Source: Nigerium sp. (GTDB lineage: Bacteria; Actinomycetota; Actinomycetes; Propionibacteriales; Propionibacteriaceae). Taken from it: DNA of 64,000 nucleotides. Of this stretch, positions 40,796-49,306 are shown one piece after another. A program made the position numbers and the translations under genes. Every line of letters starts with the position of its first letter. The first letter of the stretch is position 1. Location: positions 372,001 through 436,000 of the forward strand of contig JADJTH010000008.1 of NCBI GenBank assembly GCA_016711325.1, given 5' to 3'. The notes below the pieces were generated by a model. It was not told the DNA's origin. It saw only the letters and a list, made by a program, of their open reading frames with translations, and did no database searches.

Positions 40796-41689
40796 GTGAG
40801 CCAGAACCCCGCGTTGTTCGAGGACGCCGCCGACGGCAGCATCGAGGTACTCGGGCCTACGGGGCGTCCGTGGCCGAACCTGCCCGAACCGCGGGCGCCG
40901 CGCTCAGGCCCCAGGCGGGCGGTGATCATCGCGATGACCAACCAGAAGGGCGGCGTCGGCAAGACGACGACCACCATCAACCTGGGCGCCGCGCTCGCCG
41001 AGACCGGACGCCGCGTGCTGCTGGTCGACTTCGACCCGCAGGGGTCGGCGTCCGTCGGGCTGGGCGTGAACCCGCACGTGCTGGAGAAGTCGGTCTACAC
41101 GCTGCTGATGACCCGCGACACCGACATCGCCGACGTGATCGTCGGCACCGGCGTCGACGGGCTCGACCTGCTGCCGGCCAACATCGACCTGTCCGCCGCC
41201 GAGGTGCAACTCGTCTCCGAGGTGGCCCGCGAGCAGACGCTGAAGCGGGTGCTGCGCCCGGTGCGCGACCGCTACGACGTCATCATCATCGACTGCGCGC
41301 CGAGCCTCGGTCTGCTGACCGTCAACGCGCTCACGGCGTCCGATCAGGTGGTGATCCCGCTCGAGTGCGAGTTCTTCGCGCTGCGCGGCGTCGCGCTGCT
41401 CACCGACACGATCGCGAAGGTCACCGACCGGCTCAACCCCGACCTGGAGATCCTCGGCATCGTCGGAACCATGTACGACGGCCGCACACTGCACAGCCGC
41501 GAGGTGCTCGAGCGCGTCGTGGAGGCCTTCGGCGAGACCGTGTTCCACACCGTGATCAAGCGGACGGTGAAGTTTCCCGAGACCACCGTCGCGGGCGAGC
41601 CGATCACCAGCTACGCGCCCTCCAGCCCGGGCGCCGAGGCGTACCGCACGCTCGCCAAGGAGGTGATCGCCCGATGCCCCGACGTGTAG
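40796..41689 (+). CDS. ParA-family ATPase associated with ScpAB
   Basis: 297 residues. Deviant Walker A KGGVGKTT at 51-58 with the signature Lys51, IIDCAPSLGLLTVNAL (Walker B region) and VIPLECEFFALRG. An N-terminal extension of about 40 residues precedes the fold. In mycobacteria a ParA homologue likewise precedes scpA; this is a second ParA, distinct from the oriC parAB pair. GTG 40796 has GGAAGGA at 6 bases. Overlaps the next gene by 16 bases. Likely role: chromosome organisation or segregation; partner protein possibly the next gene. Confidence 0.9.
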   Translation: MSQNPALFEDAADGSIEVLGPTGRPWPNLPEPRAPRSGPRRAVIIAMTNQKGGVGKTTTTINLGAALAETGRRVLLVDFDPQGSASVGLGVNPHVLEKSVYTLLMTRDTDIADVIVGTGVDGLDLLPANIDLSAAEVQLVSEVAREQTLKRVLRPVRDRYDVIIIDCAPSLGLLTVNALTASDQVVIPLECEFFALRGVALLTDTIAKVTDRLNPDLEILGIVGTMYDGRTLHSREVLERVVEAFGETVFHTVIKRTVKFPETTVAGEPITSYAPSSPGAEAYRTLAKEVIARCPDV

Positions 41690-42105
41690 GACTCCCCGGC
41701 GCCTCCGAACTCTTCCGCTCCACGGTCGACGCCGCCGACCTGATGCGGCAGGCGGACGCCCGCGCCTCGACGCGGGCCGCGTCGGTTCCGTCCCCGCCGC
41801 ACGCGCCCGAACCCAGCCTGGTCGAACCTGGTCCGTCCGAACCCAGCCCGACCGACCCCAGCCCGGCGGAGGCCAAGGCCACGGTGGCGCACACCGGCCG
41901 CGTCCGGCACGACGAGAAGATCACCGTCTACGTGAGCTCCGAAGAACTGATCGCGCTGGAGCACCTGCGCCTGACGTTGCGTGCCGAGCACGGCATGGCC
42001 GTGGATCGCGGCCGGATCGTGCGGGCCGCCATCGCCTCCGCGCTGGCGGCGATCGCCGACGACGGCCCGGACGCCGACGTCATCCGCCGGCTTTCCACGC
42101 AGTGA
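41674..42105 (+). CDS. Ribbon-helix-helix-like protein between ParA and ScpA
   Basis: 143 residues, not recognised as a named family. Residues 1-36 are basic/helical (LFRSTVDAADLMRQADARAS), 38-68 Pro/Ser/Glu-rich and disordered with repeated EPS/PSP units, and 81-128 look like a ribbon-helix-helix fold: beta strand EKITVYVS, helix SEELIALEHLRLTLR, turn, helix DRGRIVRAAIASALAAI. An RHH DNA-binding domain behind a flexible tail is the design of ParG/Omega-type centromere-binding partners of ParA. The gene overlaps parA by 16 bases and scpA by 4, so it is translationally coupled to both. Role as the ParA partner is inference. Confidence 0.75.
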   Translation: MPRRVGLPGASELFRSTVDAADLMRQADARASTRAASVPSPPHAPEPSLVEPGPSEPSPTDPSPAEAKATVAHTGRVRHDEKITVYVSSEELIALEHLRLTLRAEHGMAVDRGRIVRAAIASALAAIADDGPDADVIRRLSTQ

Positions 42106-42902
42106 GCCAGCGGCCGGCGTTCACCGTCAAGCTGACCAACTTCGAGGGCCCCTTCGACCTGCTGTTGCAGCTCATCACCCGGCACAAGCTCGAGGTCACC
42201 GAGATCGCGCTGAGCACGGTCACCGACGAGTTCATCGCCCACATCAAGGCGATGGGCGCCGAAGCCGACCTCGATCAGGCCAGTTCGTTCATCGTCGTCG
42301 CGGCCACCCTGCTCGACCTCAAGGCTGCCCAACTGCTGCCGCAGGGCGAGGCCACCGACCCCGAGGGCCTCGCACTGCTCGAGGCCCGTGACCTGCTCTT
42401 CGCCCGCCTGTTGCAATATCGCGCCTTCAAGGTGATGGCCGGCATGATTCACGAACGGCTCGAGGCCGAGGCGCGCCGTTTCGCCCGCCCCGGCGGGCTC
42501 GAGGACGCCTTCGCACGCCTGCTGCCCGAGGTGGACATCCGCGCCGACGGCGACCAGCTCGCCTGGCTGGCCGCCCGGTCGCTGCGACCGAAGCAGGCTC
42601 CCACCGTCTCGCTGACCCACCTGCACGCGCCGGCGGTGAGCGTCCGCGAGGAGGCGGGCATCCTGGCCGCACGGCTGCGCCGAGCGGGCACGGCCACGTT
42701 CCGCGCGCTCGTCGCGGACGCCGGGCAGCGCCTGATCGTCGTCGCCCGGTTCCTCGCGCTGCTCGAACTGGCCCGCGAGCGCGCGGTCGCGTTCGACCAG
42801 CTCACCCCGCTGGGCGAGCTGACCATCCGCTGGACCGGCGGCGACGAGACCCCGATCGCCGTCAGCGAGTTCGACGAGGAGAACCCCCATGACGACGCCT
42901 GA
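42102..42902 (+). CDS. scpA: Segregation and condensation protein A (kleisin)
   Basis: Kleisin subunit bridging SMC heads. 266 residues. N-terminal FTVKLTNFEGPFDLLLQLI is the family signature (SMC neck binding); TLLDLKAAQLLP follows and the C-terminal winged helix (about 190-255) contacts the SMC cap. GTG 42102 overlaps the previous stop (GTGA). Overlaps scpB by 14 bases. Confidence 0.95.
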   Translation: MSQRPAFTVKLTNFEGPFDLLLQLITRHKLEVTEIALSTVTDEFIAHIKAMGAEADLDQASSFIVVAATLLDLKAAQLLPQGEATDPEGLALLEARDLLFARLLQYRAFKVMAGMIHERLEAEARRFARPGGLEDAFARLLPEVDIRADGDQLAWLAARSLRPKQAPTVSLTHLHAPAVSVREEAGILAARLRRAGTATFRALVADAGQRLIVVARFLALLELARERAVAFDQLTPLGELTIRWTGGDETPIAVSEFDEENPHDDA

Positions 42903-43494
42903 CACCACCCTCACCGCACCCCTCGAGGCGCTACTGCTGATGGCCACCGAGCCGATCGGCGCCACCGAACTCGCCCAGGCGCTCAACGTGCCGATTCCGG
43001 CGGTCCGCGACGCGCTGGAGACGCTCGCCGCGTTCTACGCCGACACCGGACGCGGCTTCGAACTGCGCCAGGTCGGTCAGGGCTGGCGGCTTTACACCCG
43101 CCCCGAGCACCACGAGGTCGTCTCCGCCTGGGTGCTGGAGGGCCAGCAGGCGCGCCTGTCGCAGGCCGCGCTCGAGACGCTCGCGGTCGTCGCCTACCTG
43201 CAGCCGATCGCCCGCTCGCGGGTGGGCGCGATCCGCGGCGTCAATGTGGACGGGGTGATGCGCACCCTCGCCACACGAGGCCTCATCGAGGAGGCGGGAC
43301 ACGCCGAGGACGGCGGCGCCGTGCTGTGGCGCACCACCGAACAGTTCCTGCAGCGCATGGGCTACACCTCGCTCGACCAGTTGCCGCCGCTCGGGCCGCA
43401 TCTCCCCGAGGCGTCCCTGCTCGAGGCCGAACTCGCCGGGTTCGCGCAACCGCGAGAGGATGGCCCCATGATCAACCCGGATGGAGCAGCATGA
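42889..43494 (+). CDS. scpB: Segregation and condensation protein B
   Basis: Kite subunit of SMC-ScpAB. 201 residues with two winged-helix domains; ALLLMATEPIGATELAQAL and LSQAALETLAVVAYLQPIARSRVGAIRGVNVDGVMRTL-type segments are diagnostic. ATG 42889 lies inside the scpA 3' end. Ends with an ATGA overlap with rluB. Confidence 0.95.
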   Translation: MTTPDTTLTAPLEALLLMATEPIGATELAQALNVPIPAVRDALETLAAFYADTGRGFELRQVGQGWRLYTRPEHHEVVSAWVLEGQQARLSQAALETLAVVAYLQPIARSRVGAIRGVNVDGVMRTLATRGLIEEAGHAEDGGAVLWRTTEQFLQRMGYTSLDQLPPLGPHLPEASLLEAELAGFAQPREDGPMINPDGAA

Positions 43495-44234
43495 CCGACG
43501 CCCGCAGTGAAGGGATCCGCCTGCAGAAGGTGCTCGCCCAGGCCGGAATCGCGTCCCGTCGCGCCGCCGAAATCATGATCGACGAGGGCCGCGTCGAGGT
43601 GAACGGCCACCTCGTGACCGAGCAGGGGCGCCGCGTCGACCCCGAGCGCGACGTGATCCGCATCGACGGCAGCCGGCTGCCGCCGCCGCGCCGCCACGTC
43701 TACGCGATGATGAACAAGCCCCGCGGCATCGTGTGCACGATGGACGATCCGGAGGGACGCCGGACCATCACCGACTTCCTGGGCCGGTACGCCCGGGAGC
43801 GGGTCTACCACGTCGGACGCCTCGACACCGACACCGAGGGGATGCTGCTGCTCACCAACGACGGCGACTTCGCCCAGGCCATGACGCACCCGAGCTACGA
43901 ACTGACGAAGACCTACGTGGCCGAGGTCGAGGGATTCCTCGACAACGCCACGCTGAAGCGCCTGACCAAGGGCGTGAAGCTGGACGACGGCTGGGTGAAC
44001 CCCGACCGAGTCAAGCTCGGCCCGCGCACCGACACGCGCACGATGGTCACCATCGTCCTGCACGAGGGCCGCAACCGCATCGTGAGGCGGCTGTTCGACG
44101 CCGTGGGTCACCCGGTCCGCACCCTGGCCCGCGTGCAGATGGGCCCGGTCAAGATGGGGCAGCTCCGCTCGGGCGAGGTCCGCGACCTGACCCGCGAGGA
44201 ACTCGGCTCGCTCCTGGACGCCGCCGGCCTCTGA
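43491..44234 (+). CDS. rluB: 23S rRNA pseudouridine synthase, RluB/RsuA family
   Basis: 247 residues: S4 RNA-binding domain (about 8-60: IRLQKVLAQAGIASRRAAE) and catalytic domain with Asp near 111 in GRLDTDTEGML. Converts a uridine of 23S rRNA helix 89/90 (by homology) to pseudouridine. Starts at an ATGA overlap with scpB; this scpA-scpB-pseudouridine synthase order is widespread in Gram-positives. Confidence 0.93.
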   Translation: MTDARSEGIRLQKVLAQAGIASRRAAEIMIDEGRVEVNGHLVTEQGRRVDPERDVIRIDGSRLPPPRRHVYAMMNKPRGIVCTMDDPEGRRTITDFLGRYARERVYHVGRLDTDTEGMLLLTNDGDFAQAMTHPSYELTKTYVAEVEGFLDNATLKRLTKGVKLDDGWVNPDRVKLGPRTDTRTMVTIVLHEGRNRIVRRLFDAVGHPVRTLARVQMGPVKMGQLRSGEVRDLTREELGSLLDAAGL

Positions 44235-44291
44235 CGGACGACCCCGGCGTCCCGCCGGCGGGCGCAGGGCGAGGCGAGACCACGCAGTCGG

Positions 44292-44297
44292 TAGCAT
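44292..44297 (+). promoter_or_regulatory. -10 element for a leaderless mRNA
   Basis: TAGCAT, 6 bases, then GTG 44304. Supports the GTG rather than the ATG at 44310. Confidence 0.5.
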
Positions 44298-44303
44298 GGC
44301 CCG

Positions 44304-45308
44304 GTGCCCATGACCCGACCCCTGTCCCGTGTTGCGCTCGCCGCCGCCTCGGCCCTGCTCGCCACGACGCTGGCCGCCTGCGGCGGGCCGGCGCCGTCGC
44401 CGTCGCCGACACCGAGCGAACCCGGCGCCACCGCCAGCGCATCGGCGACCCCGACCACGCCCGCCGTGCCGGCCTCGACCTCGATCGACGGGATCACCGT
44501 GACCGGCCCGGCCGGCAGCGTGCCCGAGGTCCGCATTCCGACCCCGTTCGCGATCGATGAGACGCGGACCCGCACGATCCGCGAAGGCCACGGGCCCGGC
44601 GCGCTCGCCGACGGCGTCGTCGAGACGCACTACGTGGGCATCAACGGGCGCACCGGCGACACGTTCGACTCGTCGTGGAAGGCCGGCTCGCCCCAGCTGT
44701 TCCTGCTCACCCAGGTGGTACCCGGCTTTGGCAAGGGGCTCGAGGGCGCCAAGGCGGGTGAGCGGCGGCTCATCGTCCTGCCGGGCAGCGCCGGCTACGA
44801 CGCGGACGGCGGGCAGCCCGATGCCGGGATCGAGGTCGGCGACACGCTGGTGTTCGTCGTCGACGTCGTGTCGGTCTCAGTCACCGCGGCCACCGGAACC
44901 GCGCACCAGCCCGAACTGCCCGTGACCGTCGGCGAGGCGGACGGCCGACCCACCGTCACGATCCCCACCGGCCAGCAGCCGCCCACCGGCCTCGTCATCG
45001 CGCCGCTGATCGTGGGCGAGCAGCGCGTGGTCGGCGAGCACGACATCGTGATGACACACTTCCGCTCGTGGTCGTGGAACACCGGCCGGCAGATCGAGGA
45101 CAACTTCGACGCCGTCCGCTCCGGCGCGATCGCCGAGGCGATCGAGGGATTCCGGAAGGGGGTCGTGGGCCAGCCGATCGGCTCGCGCGTCCTGGTGATC
45201 GTGCCACCGGCCTACGGCTACGCACGCGCCAGTCAGAAGCCGCCGATCGCGGCGGGCGACACGGTCGTCTTCGCCATCGACATCCTCTTCTCCTACCCGC
45301 AGGGCTGA
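44304..45308 (+). CDS. Lipoprotein with two FKBP-type peptidyl-prolyl isomerase domains
   Basis: 334 residues. Signal peptide with lipobox TLAAC (Cys26), then a Ser/Pro/Thr-rich linker to about 60. First FKBP domain about 95-195 (VVETHYVGINGRTGDTFDSSW, FGKGLEGAKAGERRLIVLPG), second about 225-332 (EGFRKGVVGQPIGSRVLVIVPPAYGYA). Folding helper for secreted proteins outside the membrane. GTG 44304 was chosen for the leaderless pattern; ATG 44310 would shorten it by two residues. Confidence 0.92.
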   Translation: MPMTRPLSRVALAAASALLATTLAACGGPAPSPSPTPSEPGATASASATPTTPAVPASTSIDGITVTGPAGSVPEVRIPTPFAIDETRTRTIREGHGPGALADGVVETHYVGINGRTGDTFDSSWKAGSPQLFLLTQVVPGFGKGLEGAKAGERRLIVLPGSAGYDADGGQPDAGIEVGDTLVFVVDVVSVSVTAATGTAHQPELPVTVGEADGRPTVTIPTGQQPPTGLVIAPLIVGEQRVVGEHDIVMTHFRSWSWNTGRQIEDNFDAVRSGAIAEAIEGFRKGVVGQPIGSRVLVIVPPAYGYARASQKPPIAAGDTVVFAIDILFSYPQG

Positions 45309-45318
45309 AGCGCTGCCA

Positions 45319-45336
45319 CCCCGGCACGGGCCGGGG
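45319..45336 (+). terminator. Hairpin after the FKBP gene
   Basis: CCCCGG (45319-45324), 6-base loop, CCGGGG (45331-45336), 10 bases after the stop and directly abutting the next -10 hexamer. No T tract. Confidence 0.4.
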
Positions 45337-45342
45337 TAGTGT
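45337..45342 (+). promoter_or_regulatory. -10 element for a leaderless mRNA
   Basis: TAGTGT, 6 bases, then ATG 45349. Confidence 0.5.
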
Positions 45343-45348
45343 GCGTTC

Positions 45349-45735
45349 ATGAACCTGGAGAAGGTGGTCTTCGGCTTCTTCGTGCTCCTGGCGGCCACGC
45401 TGAATTTCGGCTACGTCACCGGCGACATCGGCAACCCCGAGCACCACAACGTGCTCGAGTTGTACGCGGCCGTGATCATCAACGTCATCGCGACCATCCT
45501 GAAGTTCGGTGACCGGACGCAGATGGGCGCCATCCACCTCGCCACCAGCCTCGTCGCGACCATTCAGTTGATCGCGGCCGCCGTCTCGTGGATCTGGTTC
45601 ACCCAGATCCATCCGGTCCCGCTCAGCGCGCACGCCATGTCGAGCGTGGTGTCGCTGGCGCTCGGCGCGCTGCTGGCGAACATCGTCTCGGTGGTGCTCA
45701 TGGTGATCGAGACCGCGAACTTCCGTCGCCACTAG
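45349..45735 (+). CDS. Small four-helix membrane protein (DUF6394-like)
   Basis: 128 residues with four likely membrane segments (about 5-25, 38-52, 62-85 and 97-122) and short polar ends; a conserved-looking DIGNPEHHNVLELYAAVIIN segment lies after helix 1. I believe it matches the DUF6394 family, found next to K+-channel/TrkA-N genes in actinobacteria, as here (14 bases before one). It may be an accessory subunit of that channel; function not established. Confidence 0.75.
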   Translation: MNLEKVVFGFFVLLAATLNFGYVTGDIGNPEHHNVLELYAAVIINVIATILKFGDRTQMGAIHLATSLVATIQLIAAAVSWIWFTQIHPVPLSAHAMSSVVSLALGALLANIVSVVLMVIETANFRRH

Positions 45736-45749
45736 CGTCGCAGCCCCCC

Positions 45750-47474
45750 ATGAGTCCCGATAACGCCGCCAGGCGTCCGGCGGCACTGCGTCGCTACGAC
45801 GCCGCGGTGCCGCACCCTGCGCCCTCGACCGACGCGCTCTTCCTCGCGTTGCGCCGGATGCGTGCGCCGCTGGTGGCGGTCGTCGCGGTGTTCACCGTGG
45901 CGGTGGTGGGCCTGGCCCTCATCCCCGGCGTCGACGACCGCGGCGAACCGTATTGGATGTCGGCGTTCGACGCCTTCTACTTCATGGCCTACACGGCCAC
46001 CACGATCGGATTCGGCGAGGTGCCGCACGCCTTCACCCGGTCGCAGCGGCTGTGGGTGACGATCTGCATCTTCGCGTCGGTCGTGGTGTGGGCGTACGCC
46101 ATCGGCGCGCTCCTCGCCCTCATCCAGGACCAGGCGTTCCGCGGCGCGCTCGCGCGTCAATCCTTCGTGCGGAGGGTGCGCAGGCTGCGGCGTCCGTTCC
46201 TCATCCTGGTCGGCTACGGCCAGATGGGACGGGCGGCCGCCGAGGCTCTGGACGCCTTGGGCCGCAGTTGCGTCGTGGTCGCCTCGTCGCAGGAGTCGAT
46301 CGACGCGCTCGTGGGGGCTCAGCTGTCGAGCGACATCCCGGGTCTGGCGGGGGACGCGCGCGATCCGGGCGTGCTCGGGCTGGCCGGGCTCGGCAGCAAG
46401 TACTGCGCGGGCGTCCTTGCGCTCACCGACGACGACGCGGCCAATCTCTCGATCGTGATGGCGGTCACCTTGCTGCGCCCCGACGTGCCGGTGATCGCCC
46501 ACGCAAACCGTCCCGATACCGACAAGGCGATGCGCGAGTTCGGTGCCGACTCGGTGGTCAACCCGTTCGAGCGCTACGGCAACTATCTGGTGACGCGGCT
46601 GCGGCGTCCGTCGACCTACCGGCTGGTGACGTGGCTGACGGCGCCGCCCGGCGATCCGGTCGGCCCGGCGGTGGCGCCGCGCCCCGACGGTCACTGGATC
46701 GTCGCCGCCGACGACCACTTCGGCGAAGAGATCGTCGGCGATCTCGAGGACGCCGGCCTCACCTGCTCGCGCGTCTGGCCGGTCGATGGGGCACCCGACG
46801 TCATGGGAGCGGTCGGCTTCGTCTCCGCCGGGCTCGATGACGCGCAGAACCTCGCCATGGCCGGACACGTGCGCCTCACCAATCCGGACGCCTTCCTCGT
46901 CGTGCGGCAGAAGTCGCGCCGCAACGACGCGCTGCTGCGGGCCTTCGGCGCGGATTCGGTGTTCGTCGCCGCGCACCTCACCGTGCAGGAGTCGCTCGCC
47001 CGCGTGATCACCCCCGACTTCTGGGACTTCGTCCAGTACGCGTGGGGGCTGCCCGACGACGAGGGCGGGGCCCTGCTCGAGCGCCTGGTCGCGGTCGTCG
47101 GACACGGCTCGCCGGACTCGCAGCGGTTCGTGATCGGCGATCGCGACGCGCCGGCCGTCGAGCGGTGGCTGCGCCGGCACACGCTCGTGCTCGGCGATCT
47201 GTTCCGCCACCCCGACGACCGGGACGTTCCGATCCAGGCGCTTCCGGTCTTGGTGATCCGTGACGGCGTGCCGAGCTTCGCGCCCGATCTCGGTGAGCAG
47301 GTGCGCTCGGGCGACGTGATCGTCGCCGTGGGTCGTCCGCGCGCGTTCGTCACGCTGGCCGACGCGCTGTACTACGACCACACGCTGGAGTACGTCGCGA
47401 CCGGACAGGTCGTGCCCGCCACCTGGCTGTGGCGGATCCTCACGCGCCCGGCCAGATCCAGCTCGCAGGCCTGA
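45750..47474 (+). CDS. Two-helix potassium-channel protein with RCK (TrkA-N) domains
   Basis: 574 residues. Two membrane helices (about 40-60 and 102-126) flank a pore loop with the filter sequence TTIGFGE at 84-90, a variant of TTIGYGD. A Rossmann RCK domain begins at VGYGQMGRAAAEAL (GxGxxG, 155-160), and the C-terminal region (about 300-560) contains a second RCK-like fold. Predicted K+ or cation channel gated by nucleotide or ion binding. No good SD before ATG 45750; coupled to the small membrane protein upstream. Its 3' end overlaps the opposing gluQ by 35 bases. Confidence 0.87.
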   Translation: MSPDNAARRPAALRRYDAAVPHPAPSTDALFLALRRMRAPLVAVVAVFTVAVVGLALIPGVDDRGEPYWMSAFDAFYFMAYTATTIGFGEVPHAFTRSQRLWVTICIFASVVVWAYAIGALLALIQDQAFRGALARQSFVRRVRRLRRPFLILVGYGQMGRAAAEALDALGRSCVVVASSQESIDALVGAQLSSDIPGLAGDARDPGVLGLAGLGSKYCAGVLALTDDDAANLSIVMAVTLLRPDVPVIAHANRPDTDKAMREFGADSVVNPFERYGNYLVTRLRRPSTYRLVTWLTAPPGDPVGPAVAPRPDGHWIVAADDHFGEEIVGDLEDAGLTCSRVWPVDGAPDVMGAVGFVSAGLDDAQNLAMAGHVRLTNPDAFLVVRQKSRRNDALLRAFGADSVFVAAHLTVQESLARVITPDFWDFVQYAWGLPDDEGGALLERLVAVVGHGSPDSQRFVIGDRDAPAVERWLRRHTLVLGDLFRHPDDRDVPIQALPVLVIRDGVPSFAPDLGEQVRSGDVIVAVGRPRAFVTLADALYYDHTLEYVATGQVVPATWLWRILTRPARSSSQA

Positions 47475-48327
47475 CCGCCGGGTCGACACGCGCGAGCAGA
47501 TCGGTCATGCCCACGTCGTCGTCGGCCGCGCACAGCCCGAGGGACGCGCCGAGTACGGCGCGGACGCGCCCGGCGTTCCAACCCCGTTGTCGTAGGTCGG
47601 CGAGCGTGACCGCGCCGTCGCGCTTGGCGAGCCGCCGATGGCCGGCGTTGGTGACCAGCCCCACGTGGGCGTAGCGCGGTTCGCGGCCGCCGAGGGTGCG
47701 GGCGAGCCACGCCTGCCGCGGCGACGACGTCAGCAGATCGTCGCCCCGCACGACCTGGGTGACGCCTTGGGCGAGATCGTCCACCACCACGGCCAGGTTG
47801 TAGGCGAAGGCGCCGTCGTTGCGGCGCACGACGAAGTCGTCCACCTCTGCGGTCACCTCACCTGCCCAGGCGTCCATCACGGTGACGATCGCGGCGCGGG
47901 CGTCGACGCGGATCGCGGGGGGTCGCCCGCCCCTCCGGGCTGCGCGCAGCGCGGGGGTCAGGTCGCGGCAGGTGCCGGGGTAGGGGCGGTAGCCGTCACC
48001 GTGCGGTGCCGAGGACGCCTCCGCGATTTCTCGGCGCGTGCAGAAGCACTCGTAGGTGGGCAGGCGGTCCAGCGCGGCGGCGTAGAGCGCCACCCGCTCC
48101 GACTGCCACACGACGGGCCCGTCGGAGCCGACGCCGATCGCGGCAAGATCGTCGAGCTGCCGTGCCGCGACCCGGGGCGCGGCCTTGACCCGGGTGGCGT
48201 CGAGATCTTCGACGCGGATCAGGTGCGGCACACCGCCGTGACGGGCCATCAGCCACGACACCATCGCCGTACGCAGGTTTCCGACGTGCAGGTCGGAGGT
48301 CGGGCTCGGTGCGAAACGTCCTGCCAC
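47440..48327 (-). CDS. gluQ: Glutamyl-Q tRNA(Asp) synthetase
   Basis: Attaches glutamate to the queuosine base of tRNA-Asp; related to the catalytic half of GluRS. 295 residues, lacking the anticodon domain. HIGH-like motif in PSPTSDLHVGNL, KMSKS-like LAKRDG, and zinc-site cysteines ECFCTRRE ... YPGTC. GTG 48327 has AAGGAGG 4 bases upstream and begins AGRFAPSPTSD. Converges on, and overlaps by 35 bases, the K+ channel gene; diverges from pafB. Confidence 0.92.
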   Translation of the reverse strand: MAGRFAPSPTSDLHVGNLRTAMVSWLMARHGGVPHLIRVEDLDATRVKAAPRVAARQLDDLAAIGVGSDGPVVWQSERVALYAAALDRLPTYECFCTRREIAEASSAPHGDGYRPYPGTCRDLTPALRAARRGGRPPAIRVDARAAIVTVMDAWAGEVTAEVDDFVVRRNDGAFAYNLAVVVDDLAQGVTQVVRGDDLLTSSPRQAWLARTLGGREPRYAHVGLVTNAGHRRLAKRDGAVTLADLRQRGWNAGRVRAVLGASLGLCAADDDVGMTDLLARVDPAVRPASWIWPGA

Positions 48328-48363
48328 CGCCCCTCCTTCCGCCGTCGCCAGCGTGCCGCACGG

Positions 48364-48369
48364 TAGCCT
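48364..48369 (+). promoter_or_regulatory. -10 element for leaderless pafB mRNA
   Basis: TAGCCT, 7 bases, then GTG 48377. Confidence 0.55.
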
Positions 48370-48376
48370 GAACACC

Positions 48377-49306
48377 GTGTCAGCGCGCAAATCCGAGCGG
48401 ATCATGAACCTCACGATCTGCCTGCTCATGGCGCGCCGATTCGTCGAGCGCGCGCGGCTACGCGAGCTGGTCGACGGGTATCGCGACCTGTCGGACGCCG
48501 CCTTCGAGCGGACGTTCGAGCGCGACAAAGAAGAACTGCGCGCGATGGGCGTCCCGATCGAAACGGGCAGCAACTCGGTGCTGTTCCCCGATGAGGTCGG
48601 CTACCGCATCAGGCGTCGCGACTTCGAACTGCCCGAGATCGACTTCGACGCCGCCGAGACCGCCGCCCTCGGCGTCGCGTCGACCGTCTGGGACGACGCG
48701 AGCCGCGGGCGCGAGGCGGGCGCCGCGTTGGCGAAGCTGCGGGCGTCCGGGCTCGATCCGGACGCCGACCGGGTGGCCGGGTTCGCGCCGACGGTGGGCG
48801 CGCGCGAGCCCGCGTTCGAGACGCTGTGGGAGGCGGTGCTGCGCCCGTCACGGGTGGCGTTCCGCTACCGCGATCGTGAGCGGGTGATCGAGCCGTGGCG
48901 GCTGTTGAACCGCACGGGGTCGTGGTACCTGATCGGCCTCGACGTCGGCCGCGGTGAGGGGCGGTCGTTCAAGGTCTCCCGGATCGCCTCTGCGCCCGCG
49001 CTGGTGGCCGGCGAGGTGCGTCCGGCCGACCCCGAGGTCGTCGCCGCCCACGTGGCGTCACTGCGCCCACGCCGGGGGATCGAGTCCGTGGTGGCCGTCC
49101 GCGAGGGTGCCGCCCCCGACCTGGTCCGGTTCGCCGAGCGGGTCGGCGCGGACGCACCCGAGGGGTTCGCCGCCTGGCGCGTCCGCCTGCCGGCGAACGC
49201 CGCGGGCGAACTGGCGTGGTACGGCGCCGACGTCCTCGTGCTGGAGCCCGCGACCCTCGCCGACACGGTCCGCGCCCACCTGGAGGCGGTGGTGGCGTGG
49301 GCATGA
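48377..49306 (+). CDS. pafB: WYL-domain transcriptional activator PafB
   Basis: 309 residues. N-terminal helix-turn-helix (about 5-75: RKSERIMNLTICLLMARRF) and a WYL domain (about 140-225; LLNRTGSWYLIGLDV holds the conserved W-Y-L). With PafC it forms the heterodimer that activates the RecA/LexA-independent DNA-damage response in mycobacteria. Start set by the leaderless pattern. Ends with an ATGA overlap with pafC. Confidence 0.92.
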   Translation: MSARKSERIMNLTICLLMARRFVERARLRELVDGYRDLSDAAFERTFERDKEELRAMGVPIETGSNSVLFPDEVGYRIRRRDFELPEIDFDAAETAALGVASTVWDDASRGREAGAALAKLRASGLDPDADRVAGFAPTVGAREPAFETLWEAVLRPSRVAFRYRDRERVIEPWRLLNRTGSWYLIGLDVGRGEGRSFKVSRIASAPALVAGEVRPADPEVVAAHVASLRPRRGIESVVAVREGAAPDLVRFAERVGADAPEGFAAWRVRLPANAAGELAWYGADVLVLEPATLADTVRAHLEAVVAWA

